64,000 nucleotides of DNA from CAG-791 sp002449595 (GTDB taxonomy: Bacteria > Bacillota > Clostridia > Lachnospirales > Lachnospiraceae), in NCBI GenBank assembly GCA_946539855.1, contig CAMNHV010000005.1, positions 27,142-91,141 on the forward strand. The letters run 5' to 3'. The position numbers were made by a program, and so were the translations under genes. Below are positions 27,322 to 35,681 of this stretch, piece by piece (position 1 is the first letter of the stretch; every line of letters begins with the position of its first letter). The notes beneath the pieces are model-generated. The model did no database searches. It was given only the letters and a program-made list of their open reading frames with translations, and was not told the DNA's origin.

Positions 27322-28350
27322 TCATCGCACGCTGACCTCGCCGGCCAGCACTTTCTTGTAATCCTCGTAGTTTCTCCGGAGCAGCGCGGGCGTGTCGAGC
27401 TCGTAAGGGCACTTCGACGCGCAGGAGCGGCAGTTCAGGCACCCTTCGATCTTCTTCATCTCCGCCTGCATCTCGGGGGTCAGCCACGCCTCGGAAGGCG
27501 CGCGGCGCAGCATGAGCGACATGCGCGCGCAGTTGTTGATTTGGATGCCCGCGGGGCACGGCATGCAGTATCCGCAGCCGCGGCAGAACTCGCCGGAGAG
27601 CTCCTGCTTCTCCTGCTCGATGTAAGCCCGGATCTCATCCGTCATCACCGGCGTCTCCTCCATGTAGGAGAGCCATTCCTCAAGCTCGTGCTCCCTCTGG
27701 ACGCCCCAGATCGGCAGCACGTTGTCGTACTCCATGACGTTCGCCATCGCGGCTTCCGATCTCGTGATCAGGCCGCCGGCAAGGCTTTTCATCGCGATAA
27801 AGCCGACGTTCTTCTCGCGGCACAGGTCCACGAGCGCCTTCTCCTTGTCGGAGGAGAGATAGCTGAACGGGAACTGGATGGTCTCATAGAGGCCGGACGC
27901 CGCCGCATCGAGCGCGACCTGGATCTTGTGCGCGGTCAGGCCGATATGCCGGATCCTGCCCTGCGCCTTCGCCTCCAGCATCGCCTCGTAGAGCCCCGTC
28001 CCGTCGCCGGGCGCATACACCTGCCCCGCCTGGTGGAACTGGTACACGTCGATGTAGTCTGTTTTCAGTTTCTGCAGCGAAGTCTCGAGATCCTTCCAGA
28101 AGCTCTCGACGTTCTTCGCCTGCGTCTTCGTTGCGATGTAGATCTTCTCCCGCATTCCCTCGAAGGCGATCCCCAGCTTCTCCTCACTGTCGGAGTAAGC
28201 CCGCGCCGTATCGAAGTAGCGCATGCCGCCCTCATAGGCCCTGCGCAGCAGGCCGACCGCCACTTCCACGCTGTCTCTCTGGATCGGAAGCGCGCCGAAC
28301 GCGTTTTGCGGAACTGTGATGCCTGTACTGCCCAAAGTAATATTCTTCAT
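27322..28350 (-). CDS. Aldo/keto reductase with C-terminal ferredoxin-type clusters
   Basis: The 342 residues comprise an aldo/keto reductase barrel (catalytic Asp/Tyr region YFDTARAYSDSEEKLG near 45-60; Lys in IATKTQ) and a C-terminal segment with two Cys clusters, CRGCGYCMPCP and CLNCRSCASKCP, expected to hold 4Fe-4S centres. This fusion is common in anaerobes, often with unknown substrate. It is the last of the run before the purine genes (34-base gap to the cyclohydrolase). AAAGGGG lies upstream of ATG. A link to the sugar-salvage block upstream is possible but not shown. Confidence 0.88.
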   Translation of the reverse strand: MKNITLGSTGITVPQNAFGALPIQRDSVEVAVGLLRRAYEGGMRYFDTARAYSDSEEKLGIAFEGMREKIYIATKTQAKNVESFWKDLETSLQKLKTDYIDVYQFHQAGQVYAPGDGTGLYEAMLEAKAQGRIRHIGLTAHKIQVALDAAASGLYETIQFPFSYLSSDKEKALVDLCREKNVGFIAMKSLAGGLITRSEAAMANVMEYDNVLPIWGVQREHELEEWLSYMEETPVMTDEIRAYIEQEKQELSGEFCRGCGYCMPCPAGIQINNCARMSLMLRRAPSEAWLTPEMQAEMKKIEGCLNCRSCASKCPYELDTPALLRRNYEDYKKVLAGEVSVR

Positions 28351-28436
28351 ACAAGTCCCCTTTCCCTGTGGATCAGTGTCGCGCGGTCCCCGGCCGCCCG
28401 TGTTCTAACAGTTTAGCACATCGAAGCTGATTCGTC

Positions 28437-30602
28437 TCACACGCGCTCGATGAGGAGCCCGTCCGCGAGGAACGTCCCGCGGTCCACGCGGAAGCCGCAC
28501 CCGCCCCTGAGGTATGCTTCTTCCGCATCATCCGTGACCTTGAAGGTCACGCTGCGCGCGTCTTCGCCCTGCAATGCGGCGGATGATTCTTCAGATTCTC
28601 CTGAGAAAAGCCTTACCGCCCTGGCCGAGATCTCCCTGCCCTTCAGTTCCAGGGACAGTCTGATCTCCTCCGTATTTTCATAGAAGAAAGGCGCCTTCGC
28701 GAGAAGGACCTCCTGCCTCCCGCACTGCCGGATGAGCCTCACTTCGCGGCCGCCCGTGATCAGCAGCGCGTAATACATCGCGTGCCCCTTGCATCTCGCG
28801 GCGAGGCCCGCGCTCTCATGCAGGTACGGGATCACGGTCGACGTGATCCGGTAGTCCGTGAAGTCCTCCGTCCCGATCGTGACGAGGCCCTCCCGGTCCA
28901 CATGGGAGATGACGAAGGTCTTCAGCTCGTCGACGCCGTACTGCGCCGCGGACGCGGTGAACGCGTTCACCTGCATATTATTGTGTCCCAGCAGGTCGTT
29001 CCTAAGAGACCCGCTGTAAGAGATGGTCTCGGGCGTCCCGTTCCAGTCGATCCAGCGGACAAGCACCGGGCCGCCGCAGGCCATGACGCCGAGCCTTGAG
29101 ATGATCTGCCCGTTTAACTGCGGGATCTTCCACCGGAAGATGCCGTCCTCTTCCGCTTCCAGCGGCTCGCTGCACATGACGTGCTTCCGGTCGTCCGGAT
29201 CATAAAAGACCGCGAAAAGCATGAGATCCGTGCCATCATCCTTTTCCGCCTGCATGAGGACGGTCTGTGTCTCGTACAGGAGAGGGCTCCCGATCATGTC
29301 GTAGCTGCCGCGCGGCTGGTCCTCGGGCAGCCACATCACGGGCGCCGAGGCGGATGCCGTCTCGCCGTCCCCGGGTTCCAGGTACAGGCCGCCGCGGTTC
29401 TCGAGGCACTGCACAGCCTCCGGGATGTCCGCCGTAAACCCTTGCACGGAACCGGGATAGTCGAAGCCGAATTTCTTTTCACAGACAGGGTGGTCCGTCC
29501 CGTAGTAATCGTTGTGCACCGAGACGATGCGCCGCGTCTGCCGGACGGCGTCGGTCACGCAGCGCGCGCCGTCGCCCGTCACGTTGTAGCAGCGGTCCGC
29601 GACCGGGCCGCGGAAATTGAAGGAGGCGTCGATTGCGTCCAGCCCGAGGCGCACCGCGTTCAGGCACCCGAGATTTGCGCCATTGCAGTCGGTGTCCCAG
29701 CCGGAGGAGACGCACATCTCCATCGCGCGGTAGAAGTCATCGCCGCCCATGATCAGCGTGAGCAGCATCAGCGCGGCGTTCGGCACGACGTGGCAGTTGC
29801 CGGGGTAATAGCGGTAGCTGAATTCGCGCTCCAGCCAGTCCCGCGCGCGCCGGTAGGCCGGCTGCCAGATCCCGTCCGCGCCGGCCGTAGACCCCGCCGC
29901 CGCGCAGTACTCGCGGACCATATGGATCATCCGCAGGATCTGGGGATCCTTCACGAAAGGAAGGTTCCTGTCGATCAGCTTCTGCACATTTTTCTCAGAA
30001 AACGCGGCTGATTCCATGCCGGCCCAGAAGCACGCCTGCTCCACCGCCGCCATGTCGTGGCTCACGCTCGCGCACGCGCGCACGTAATATCTCGCCTTTT
30101 CGATGTCATCCGCGAAGGTGAGCGGGAGCGCATCCATGAAGATCTGCGCGCCGATCTGCTCCGCGATGCCCTGCCCGTTGAGCGCGGCGGAGCCGCTGAC
30201 AGGTGCTTTGTATCCCTCTTTGAGGCGCAGGTACGCGGTGTGCTCGGTCGACCGCCCGAGGCCGCCCCACCAGAAGATCGTCCGGTTCTCGATCACGTAG
30301 TTCAGCCAGGTCTCGCCGAAGTCCTCCGCTGTGAGAAGACCGGGGAAGGTCTCTTCCGTCCCAAGCTTTTCCTTGAAATCTTCCAGCGTGTTGAAGAACG
30401 TAAACGTCCCCGAGAGGTCGTCGTCCACCACGTGGAGCGGCACGCCGACGTCGTCCGCGACATAGTGGTCCACGATGCCGAACCGGTCGCGGATCCGCTC
30501 GTACGTCCAGCCCTCGACGGGGCGCCCGTAGAAGACGCCGATGATCTTGCCGAGGATCCCGGCATAGACCTTTTCCGGATAATCACTGCCTGTGTATGCC
30601 AT
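28437..30602 (-). CDS. ADP-ribosylglycohydrolase-family protein with long C-terminal domain
   Basis: The first ~370 of 721 residues are an ADP-ribosylglycohydrolase-type helical domain: GKIIGVFYGRPVEGW near the N terminus, a first acidic motif VDDDLSGTF, and the C-terminal metal motif GWDTDCNGANLG near 302. The family removes ADP-ribose or related ribosyl groups using two divalent metals. In the first motif the usual S/T-DDT pattern is altered. Residues 370-721 are beta-rich and unrecognised, probably a carbohydrate-binding or accessory sandwich. ATG at 30602 is chosen because AGGAG is six bases upstream; an ATG six codons earlier has no site. It is the last gene of a block with a sugar kinase, GH172, nucleoside hydrolase and esterase, which suggests a glycoside substrate rather than protein ADP-ribose. 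Confidence 0.83.
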   Translation of the reverse strand: MAYTGSDYPEKVYAGILGKIIGVFYGRPVEGWTYERIRDRFGIVDHYVADDVGVPLHVVDDDLSGTFTFFNTLEDFKEKLGTEETFPGLLTAEDFGETWLNYVIENRTIFWWGGLGRSTEHTAYLRLKEGYKAPVSGSAALNGQGIAEQIGAQIFMDALPLTFADDIEKARYYVRACASVSHDMAAVEQACFWAGMESAAFSEKNVQKLIDRNLPFVKDPQILRMIHMVREYCAAAGSTAGADGIWQPAYRRARDWLEREFSYRYYPGNCHVVPNAALMLLTLIMGGDDFYRAMEMCVSSGWDTDCNGANLGCLNAVRLGLDAIDASFNFRGPVADRCYNVTGDGARCVTDAVRQTRRIVSVHNDYYGTDHPVCEKKFGFDYPGSVQGFTADIPEAVQCLENRGGLYLEPGDGETASASAPVMWLPEDQPRGSYDMIGSPLLYETQTVLMQAEKDDGTDLMLFAVFYDPDDRKHVMCSEPLEAEEDGIFRWKIPQLNGQIISRLGVMACGGPVLVRWIDWNGTPETISYSGSLRNDLLGHNNMQVNAFTASAAQYGVDELKTFVISHVDREGLVTIGTEDFTDYRITSTVIPYLHESAGLAARCKGHAMYYALLITGGREVRLIRQCGRQEVLLAKAPFFYENTEEIRLSLELKGREISARAVRLFSGESEESSAALQGEDARSVTFKVTDDAEEAYLRGGCGFRVDRGTFLADGLLIERV

Positions 30603-30697
30603 TTCTTTCTCCTGGTCCATCTGTTATGTCGGTGGCGCCGTCCTCGCGGATGCTGCGCCCGGCTGCCGCGCCGCACTGCCGCAGCCTGCCTTACTTA

Positions 30698-32182
30698 TTA
30701 CAGCACGGACTCCACCGCCTCCCGCCAGCCGGCGATCTTCCGGCTGCGGACGTCCTCCTCCATCTGCGGCTCGTACCGCGTGTAGGAGATGTTCTCATAG
30801 ATCGCATCCTTGTCCCAGACGCCCTGCGCGATTCCCGCGAGATACACCGCGCCGATGACGGAGAGTTCTTCCGCATCGGGGATGCGCACCACTGCGTCCG
30901 CAATGTCGCTCTGGAACTGCATGAGGTAGCCGTTCCTCGTCGGGCCGCCGTCCACGCAGATCGTGTCGATCGCGAGGCCGGTGTCCTCCCGCATCGCGCC
31001 GATCACGTCGCGGATCTGGTACGCGATGCTCTCGACGCCCGCCTTGACGATCTCGTTCTTCCCGGTGCTCCGCGTCATGCCGACGATCGAAGCTGCCGCG
31101 TCGCTCGCCCACCACGGCGCGCCAAGGCCTGTGAAAGCGGGAACAAGATACGTCCTGTCCTGCGGATTGGCCGCCTCCGCGAGCACCTGCGTCTCTCCCG
31201 GGGAAGAGATGAGGCCGACGGAGTCCTTCATCCACGTGATGACCGCGCCGGTGTAATTGATGTTGCCCTCAAGCACGTACTGGGCCTCGCCGAACGCCTT
31301 CCAAGCGAGCGAAGTCGCAAGTCCGCAGGTGCTCTGCCTGCACTCGCTTCCGGTGTTGAGCATGACGGAGGAGCCGGTGCCGTACGTCACCTTGATGCCG
31401 CCCGCCTCCCGGCAGCCGTGGCCGAAGAGCGCCCCGTGCGAATCGCCGAGCACCGCGCGGATCGGGATCGCGTGCGGCAGGAAGCCGCCGAGGTCCGTCT
31501 CGCCGAACAGGCCGTCCGAGTCGCGCACCTGCGGCAGCGCCTCCATCGGAATGCCGAAGATCCCGCAGATCTCCGGGTCCCAGGCCAGTTCCCTGATATT
31601 GAACAGCTGCGTCCTGCTCGCGTTGGAGTAGTCCGTCGCGTGGACGCTGCCCCCTGTGAGACGGCTCACCAGATAGCTGTCGATCGTGCCGAAAGCAAGC
31701 TTACCGGCGTCCTTCGCCTGGGTGACTGCCGGAACATTTTTCAGCAGCCAGGCCATCTTGGAAGCGGGGAAGAAAGGAGAAAGCTTGATGCCCGTGCGAT
31801 AGTAGATCTCATCGCCGCAGTGGTGCGCGGCTTCGATCTCGTCACACAGCTGGGACGCCCGGCTGCACTGCCAGACGATCGCTTCCGAGAGGGGCTCTCC
31901 CGTCTCTTTGTCCCACGCGCAGGTCGTCTCGCGCTGGTTCGTGATGCCCATGCAGAGGATCCTGCCCGGATCCGCGCCGGCGTCCTCGATCACGCTCCTG
32001 CAGACCTCCAGGACGTTCGCGTAGATCTCGCTGAGGTCATGCGACACCCAGCCGTCCTCCGAGATGATCTGCCGGTGCGGCTTATCGCGCCGAAGAATGA
32101 TCTTTCCCTTATCGTCGAACAGAACCGCCTTCGTTCCCTGCGTGCTCTGGTCTACGCCCAGTACATAGAATTCCGTGCTCAT
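30698..32182 (-). CDS. FGGY-family carbohydrate kinase, glycerol-kinase-like
   Basis: ATP-dependent sugar/polyol kinase, 494 residues, with the glycerol-kinase layout: VLGVDQSTQGTKAV (phosphate 1), GITNQRETT, IVWQCSRA, TDYSNASRTQLFNI, the catalytic Asp in LGDSHGALFGH, TYGTGSSVMLNTG (phosphate 2), VPAFTGLGAPWW and QFQSDIADA. Two glycerol-contact positions differ from E. coli GlpK: the residue aligned with Tyr135 is Phe (SPFF) and the Gln after the catalytic Asp is Ser. So glycerol is not certain; another polyol or ketose is possible. ATG at 32182 begins the first strand and has AAAGG upstream. No glpF or glpD is nearby; neighbours are GH172 and the ADP-ribosylglycohydrolase gene. Confidence 0.85.
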   Translation of the reverse strand: MSTEFYVLGVDQSTQGTKAVLFDDKGKIILRRDKPHRQIISEDGWVSHDLSEIYANVLEVCRSVIEDAGADPGRILCMGITNQRETTCAWDKETGEPLSEAIVWQCSRASQLCDEIEAAHHCGDEIYYRTGIKLSPFFPASKMAWLLKNVPAVTQAKDAGKLAFGTIDSYLVSRLTGGSVHATDYSNASRTQLFNIRELAWDPEICGIFGIPMEALPQVRDSDGLFGETDLGGFLPHAIPIRAVLGDSHGALFGHGCREAGGIKVTYGTGSSVMLNTGSECRQSTCGLATSLAWKAFGEAQYVLEGNINYTGAVITWMKDSVGLISSPGETQVLAEAANPQDRTYLVPAFTGLGAPWWASDAAASIVGMTRSTGKNEIVKAGVESIAYQIRDVIGAMREDTGLAIDTICVDGGPTRNGYLMQFQSDIADAVVRIPDAEELSVIGAVYLAGIAQGVWDKDAIYENISYTRYEPQMEEDVRSRKIAGWREAVESVL

Positions 32183-32228
32183 GTTCTTCAACCTTTCTTT
32201 CTGCCTTCGCTTCCACGGCCTGCTGCCG

Positions 32229-32298
32229 TCAAATCTGCCGGTCATACCCTGCAGCCGCCGCTTTCAAACCCGCCGGCCATCTCCTGCAGCCGCTGCTC
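32229..32298. repeat. Tandem imperfect 35-bp repeat
   Basis: Units 32229-32263 and 32264-32298 align without gaps with about seven mismatches; both contain cctgcagccgc and tcaaa at the same offsets. They fill the spacer between the GH172 gene and the kinase gene. No coding or terminator function is evident. Confidence 0.75.
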
Positions 32299-32305
32299 AA
32301 GATCG

Positions 32306-33403
32306 TCACCTGGGCCGGCGCTCCGCTGCCCCCGGCAGCGGCGGGAACGGCGCGTGCGGCGCTTCCTGGTACCAGTAGGCGACGGTCGTCACGTCGTCCT
32401 GCCTCTCGAAGAGGCCGCCGTGCCCGACGCCGATCTGCTGCAGCGTCACCTTCAGATCCTGCTCGAAATAGATCGGATCCGGGATGTGGAACCGGTAGAA
32501 GCCGCGCATCGGCGGCACGTCGTCATTGTGGAACTCGTTGTGCACCGTGTCGTCGCGGTTCGAGTAATACGGGTATCCCATGAAGAGCGTCGAATACGTC
32601 TCCTCGACCGTCCTGCCGTTCTCCTGGTGCGCGAACGAGTAGGAGCCGCCGAAGTAGTCCTCCGTCCCGGTCCCGCAGATCGTCGGGTACTCCGTGTCCC
32701 CGTCGATGTAGAACTTCATCTCGCCCTCGCCCCACCAGTAGCGCTCGAGCGTCTGCAGCGCAAGGTAAGTTCCGATATAAGTGCCGCGCCCTTTCACGCC
32801 GTCGAGGACGACGTAGTCCTCCCCCTTCGTCGTGATCGGCTGCCTTCGCCACTGCGCGTGGAAGTACTCCGTGTGCTCCGGCAGCGCGTCATACAGGTTG
32901 TAGTCGATCTGGTAGAAGATCTCCGGCACCGTGTTCCTGTGCTGGTTCTCGATCGTGATCTTCGCCCCGGTCCGAAACGGCATCGCGAAGTAGCTGTTGA
33001 ACCCGCGCACCGGAAGCACCAGGATCGGCATCGAAGTCACTTTGCACTCCTTGCCGAAGCCGCAGCAGAAGAAGTCCCCGAGCGGCACCTCGACCGACGG
33101 CGCCTCCTCCCCGTCCCAGTACATGCGCAGCACCAGATCGCGGAAGACGAAGCAGTCCGCGTCCGTCGTCTTCGGAAACAGCGTGAACCAGATGTGCGTG
33201 ATCACGCCGCAGCCCTTGATGTCAGCCAGCACGACGGTGTCGCCGGACTTGATGTTTCTGAGGCACGGGCTGCCCTTGCGGCTCTTCCCGAGCACGCTCG
33301 AGGCCATGCCGCCCCTGCCCTTTTCTCCCGTCGGATTCTCCGCGTTGATCGCCCGGCTTCTCCCGTGTCCGAGATCCGGCATTCCAAACAGCATTCCGTT
33401 CAT
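32306..33403 (-). CDS. DUF2961 / glycoside hydrolase family 172 protein
   Basis: The family includes enzymes acting on alpha-D-fructofuranosides and D-arabinofuranosides. The 365 residues begin with the Arg/Ser-rich segment typical of the family (GHGRSRAINAEN) and carry TGTEDYFGGSYSF, its best-known signature, plus FHNDDVPPMRGFYRFHIPDP near the end. No signal peptide is seen, so it should act in the cytoplasm on imported sugar. ATG at 33403 has AAGGGA six bases upstream; the ATG two codons earlier abuts that site. It lies 28 bases after the nucleoside hydrolase gene and before the kinase, consistent with one operon. Confidence 0.88.
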   Translation of the reverse strand: MNGMLFGMPDLGHGRSRAINAENPTGEKGRGGMASSVLGKSRKGSPCLRNIKSGDTVVLADIKGCGVITHIWFTLFPKTTDADCFVFRDLVLRMYWDGEEAPSVEVPLGDFFCCGFGKECKVTSMPILVLPVRGFNSYFAMPFRTGAKITIENQHRNTVPEIFYQIDYNLYDALPEHTEYFHAQWRRQPITTKGEDYVVLDGVKGRGTYIGTYLALQTLERYWWGEGEMKFYIDGDTEYPTICGTGTEDYFGGSYSFAHQENGRTVEETYSTLFMGYPYYSNRDDTVHNEFHNDDVPPMRGFYRFHIPDPIYFEQDLKVTLQQIGVGHGGLFERQDDVTTVAYWYQEAPHAPFPPLPGAAERRPR

Positions 33404-33431
33404 GGTCATTCCCTTTTTTCGCGCGTTCCGT

Positions 33432-34502
33432 TTATGTATTTACCTTCTCGGTCAGACAGTAAAACAGGTCCCCGAAGATGAAGTCTCTCAGGCAGTAGTT
33501 GGCGATCCGGACCGTGTGCCGCGCCTCTTCCGGAGAAGCCGGCACCCACTGCATCTCGTCCGTGAGATGCGGCGCCGGGCACTCCTTGGACGTCACCCAG
33601 TTCGGATTTTTAAGAAAAGCGATCGTCGAAATATCCCAGATGATCCTGGACCAGCTGATATGTTCCGTCTCGAAAAGGTCCAGATACGCGTCCTCATAGT
33701 CGTTGCGCCCGATCAGGTAGCCCTTCCGGTCCAGCTTCAGGTGCGCGAACGCCGCCTCCGGGTCCGTGAACGCGGGGAAGACGTTCGAGAGAAGGAAGTC
33801 GCAGAGCGCATTCCGCCCGCCGAGCTTCGCCCTCAGCTCATCTTCCGCCGTCGTGAGGAGCGACGCGACGTTCATGCACGGGATCATGAGGAGCGGCACG
33901 CCGCTCTCGATCACGACCCGGACCGCCGGGACGTCCTGCATCAGGTTGAATTCCTTCGCGCTCTGCGCCCACTGCGGCTGCCCGCCGAGCCAGATCACCG
34001 CGATCTTCTCCGCGATCTCCGGCGCCATCGCCAGCGCGGAAGCCACGTTTGTGATCGCGCCTAGCGCCGCGACGTAGAGCGTCTCGTCCGACGCCTTGGC
34101 CCTCCCGATCAGGTCCCGCGCCGCCGGCGAGTCCACCGGGCCGTCACTTAGCATGTATCTCTCAGATCCGTAAAAGACCTTTCCCGCCGGATCCAGGCCG
34201 AGCAGGTCGTAAATTCTGACGATCTCGTCGTAGCTCTGGCGCATGCCGTCGGCAGGCGTGTCAGCAGAGCCGACCAGCTTGCCCGCCTTCTCCCGCAGCT
34301 CCTCCGGCTCGTCGTCCCTGTCGGAAAATGCTGTGGAGAACGGCGCCGCGTACACCGCCTCGACGTCGAATCTCTCCGGGCTCGTCAGCGCCCACGCGAT
34401 CGCGAACTGGTCGTCCACCTCGTTCTTCGCGTCCGTGTCGATCACAAGGCGGATCTTTCCCGCCGGAACGATCAGCTTCGCTCTTCTCTCCTCATCGGTC
34501 AT
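33432..34502 (-). CDS. Nucleoside-hydrolase-like protein, DAKNE subfamily
   Basis: Inosine-uridine nucleoside hydrolase fold, 356 residues; the family hydrolyses N-ribosides to base and ribose using Ca2+. The N-terminal metal motif, normally DxDxxxDD, is DTDAKNEVDDQ here, two residues longer between the acidic pairs. A mid-protein LYVAALGAITNVASAL matches the family segment that contacts Ca2+ and ribose. The gene at 54042-54974 shares the unusual motif. ATG at 34502 is chosen because of AAGGGGG; an in-frame ATG 17 codons earlier has a weaker site. No secretion signal. It sits between the esterase and GH172 genes. The true substrate may be a ribofuranoside other than a nucleoside. Confidence 0.83.
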   Translation of the reverse strand: MTDEERRAKLIVPAGKIRLVIDTDAKNEVDDQFAIAWALTSPERFDVEAVYAAPFSTAFSDRDDEPEELREKAGKLVGSADTPADGMRQSYDEIVRIYDLLGLDPAGKVFYGSERYMLSDGPVDSPAARDLIGRAKASDETLYVAALGAITNVASALAMAPEIAEKIAVIWLGGQPQWAQSAKEFNLMQDVPAVRVVIESGVPLLMIPCMNVASLLTTAEDELRAKLGGRNALCDFLLSNVFPAFTDPEAAFAHLKLDRKGYLIGRNDYEDAYLDLFETEHISWSRIIWDISTIAFLKNPNWVTSKECPAPHLTDEMQWVPASPEEARHTVRIANYCLRDFIFGDLFYCLTEKVNT

Positions 34503-34580
34503 GTCCGTTTGCCCCCTTAATTCAGCGCGTGGCTTTAAAGTTCCTTCTGCCATATGGCGGATGCCCCGCCACCGTTCCGC

Positions 34581-35432
34581 TCAGATGTGCCGCCGCATGA
34601 AATCGATGATCAGGTCGATGACTTCCTTCTGGTAGAACTCGTCCTCGCCGTGCCCCGCGCCTTCGATGATATAGAAGTCGCAGTCGACGCCCGCCTTCGT
34701 CAGGGCTTCATGCAGCGCTTCGCTCTGCGCGATCGGGACTGTATCGTCACCGCTGCCGTGCAGGATCATGAAGGGGACGCTCTCCGGCGTCACATACCGG
34801 ATCGCGCTGCAGGCTTCCAGCACCTCCTGCCGGTCCTCCGGGAAGCCGCCGAGCCGCTGCACCGTCGCACCGAAGAACTCGTAGGTCTCCGTGCGGTGCT
34901 GCGCCATCACGGTCTGGTCCACGACGCCGTAGAAATCGACGACGCCCGTCACCGCGCTGGACTCCTCCAGGTACTCTCCGACGTCGTACTGCGGGTCCGT
35001 GATCAGTCCGGCCTCACTCGCGATCGCGCCGCCGGCGGACTCGCCCATCACGAAAATGTGCTCCCCGTCGAAACAGAATTCTTCCTTATGTGCCCGCAGA
35101 TAGCGGATCGCCGCCTTGACGTCCACGAGCTCCGCGGGGAACGGCGCGGTGTGCGCCGTGCGATATTCCACGCTGGCGACCGTGAAGCCCGCTCTGGCAA
35201 AATCGATCATCTGCGGGATCCAGATGTTCTCGTCCATCACCTGGAAGCCGCCGCCGCAGAGCCACAGCACGAGCGGCTGAGGCTTATGCTCCTGCCAGTG
35301 CTTCGGCATGAGCACCGACATCTTCATCGGGCGAAGGGTCATGTCGTACCAGAAGCGCTCCATCTTGTATACGACGTTCGGAACCAGCGTGATCGCTTCC
35401 TGCGTGATCGGGATCCTGATCTCTTTTTTCAT
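34581..35432 (-). CDS. Alpha/beta hydrolase, esterase type
   Basis: The 283 residues fit the BD-FAE/HSL-like hydrolases. The oxyanion region reads WLCGGGF near 58, the nucleophile elbow is GESAGG (Ser near 130), the Asp probably lies in HGSGDDTVP and the His in GAGHGEDEF near the end. There is no signal peptide, so a role in removing acyl groups from imported oligosaccharides or glycosides is likely. GGAG stands nine bases before ATG. It is the first gene of the minus-strand block running through nucleoside hydrolase, GH172, kinase and ADP-ribosylglycohydrolase. Confidence 0.83.
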   Translation of the reverse strand: MKKEIRIPITQEAITLVPNVVYKMERFWYDMTLRPMKMSVLMPKHWQEHKPQPLVLWLCGGGFQVMDENIWIPQMIDFARAGFTVASVEYRTAHTAPFPAELVDVKAAIRYLRAHKEEFCFDGEHIFVMGESAGGAIASEAGLITDPQYDVGEYLEESSAVTGVVDFYGVVDQTVMAQHRTETYEFFGATVQRLGGFPEDRQEVLEACSAIRYVTPESVPFMILHGSGDDTVPIAQSEALHEALTKAGVDCDFYIIEGAGHGEDEFYQKEVIDLIIDFMRRHI

Positions 35433-35557
35433 ATCCGTTTTCTCCAGTCATCACATTTATGTCGTCTCTTTTGGCGCTCCGTCCTGCGTCAGGCCGCGCA
35501 AAACCGTCCCCGCCTTTCGGAGCGGACCGCCTTCTATAAAAAAGTATATAACAAAGA

Positions 35558-35589
35558 ACCGGCGGAGAAAACCAAGTTCCTCCGCCGGT
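35558..35589 (-). terminator. Terminator after cstA
   Basis: A 10-bp perfect stem, accggcggag (35558-35567) with ctccgccggt (35580-35589), has a 12-base loop and on the minus strand is followed by a T-rich TTCTTTGTT. It separates cstA from the esterase block. Confidence 0.75.
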
Positions 35590-35681
35590 CGCTCTGATCC
35601 GTTTCCGGTAAGGTTCCGCGCCGTGCGGCGCTTCGCCTGTCATGGATCAGTACATTATGCAATTGTCATCGGGTCGAAACG

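Noticed and set aside
30596..33481. A 961-residue plus-strand open frame across the kinase and GH172 genes
   Set aside because: It crosses two intact minus-strand genes and their spacer; composition is typical of a GC-rich antisense frame.
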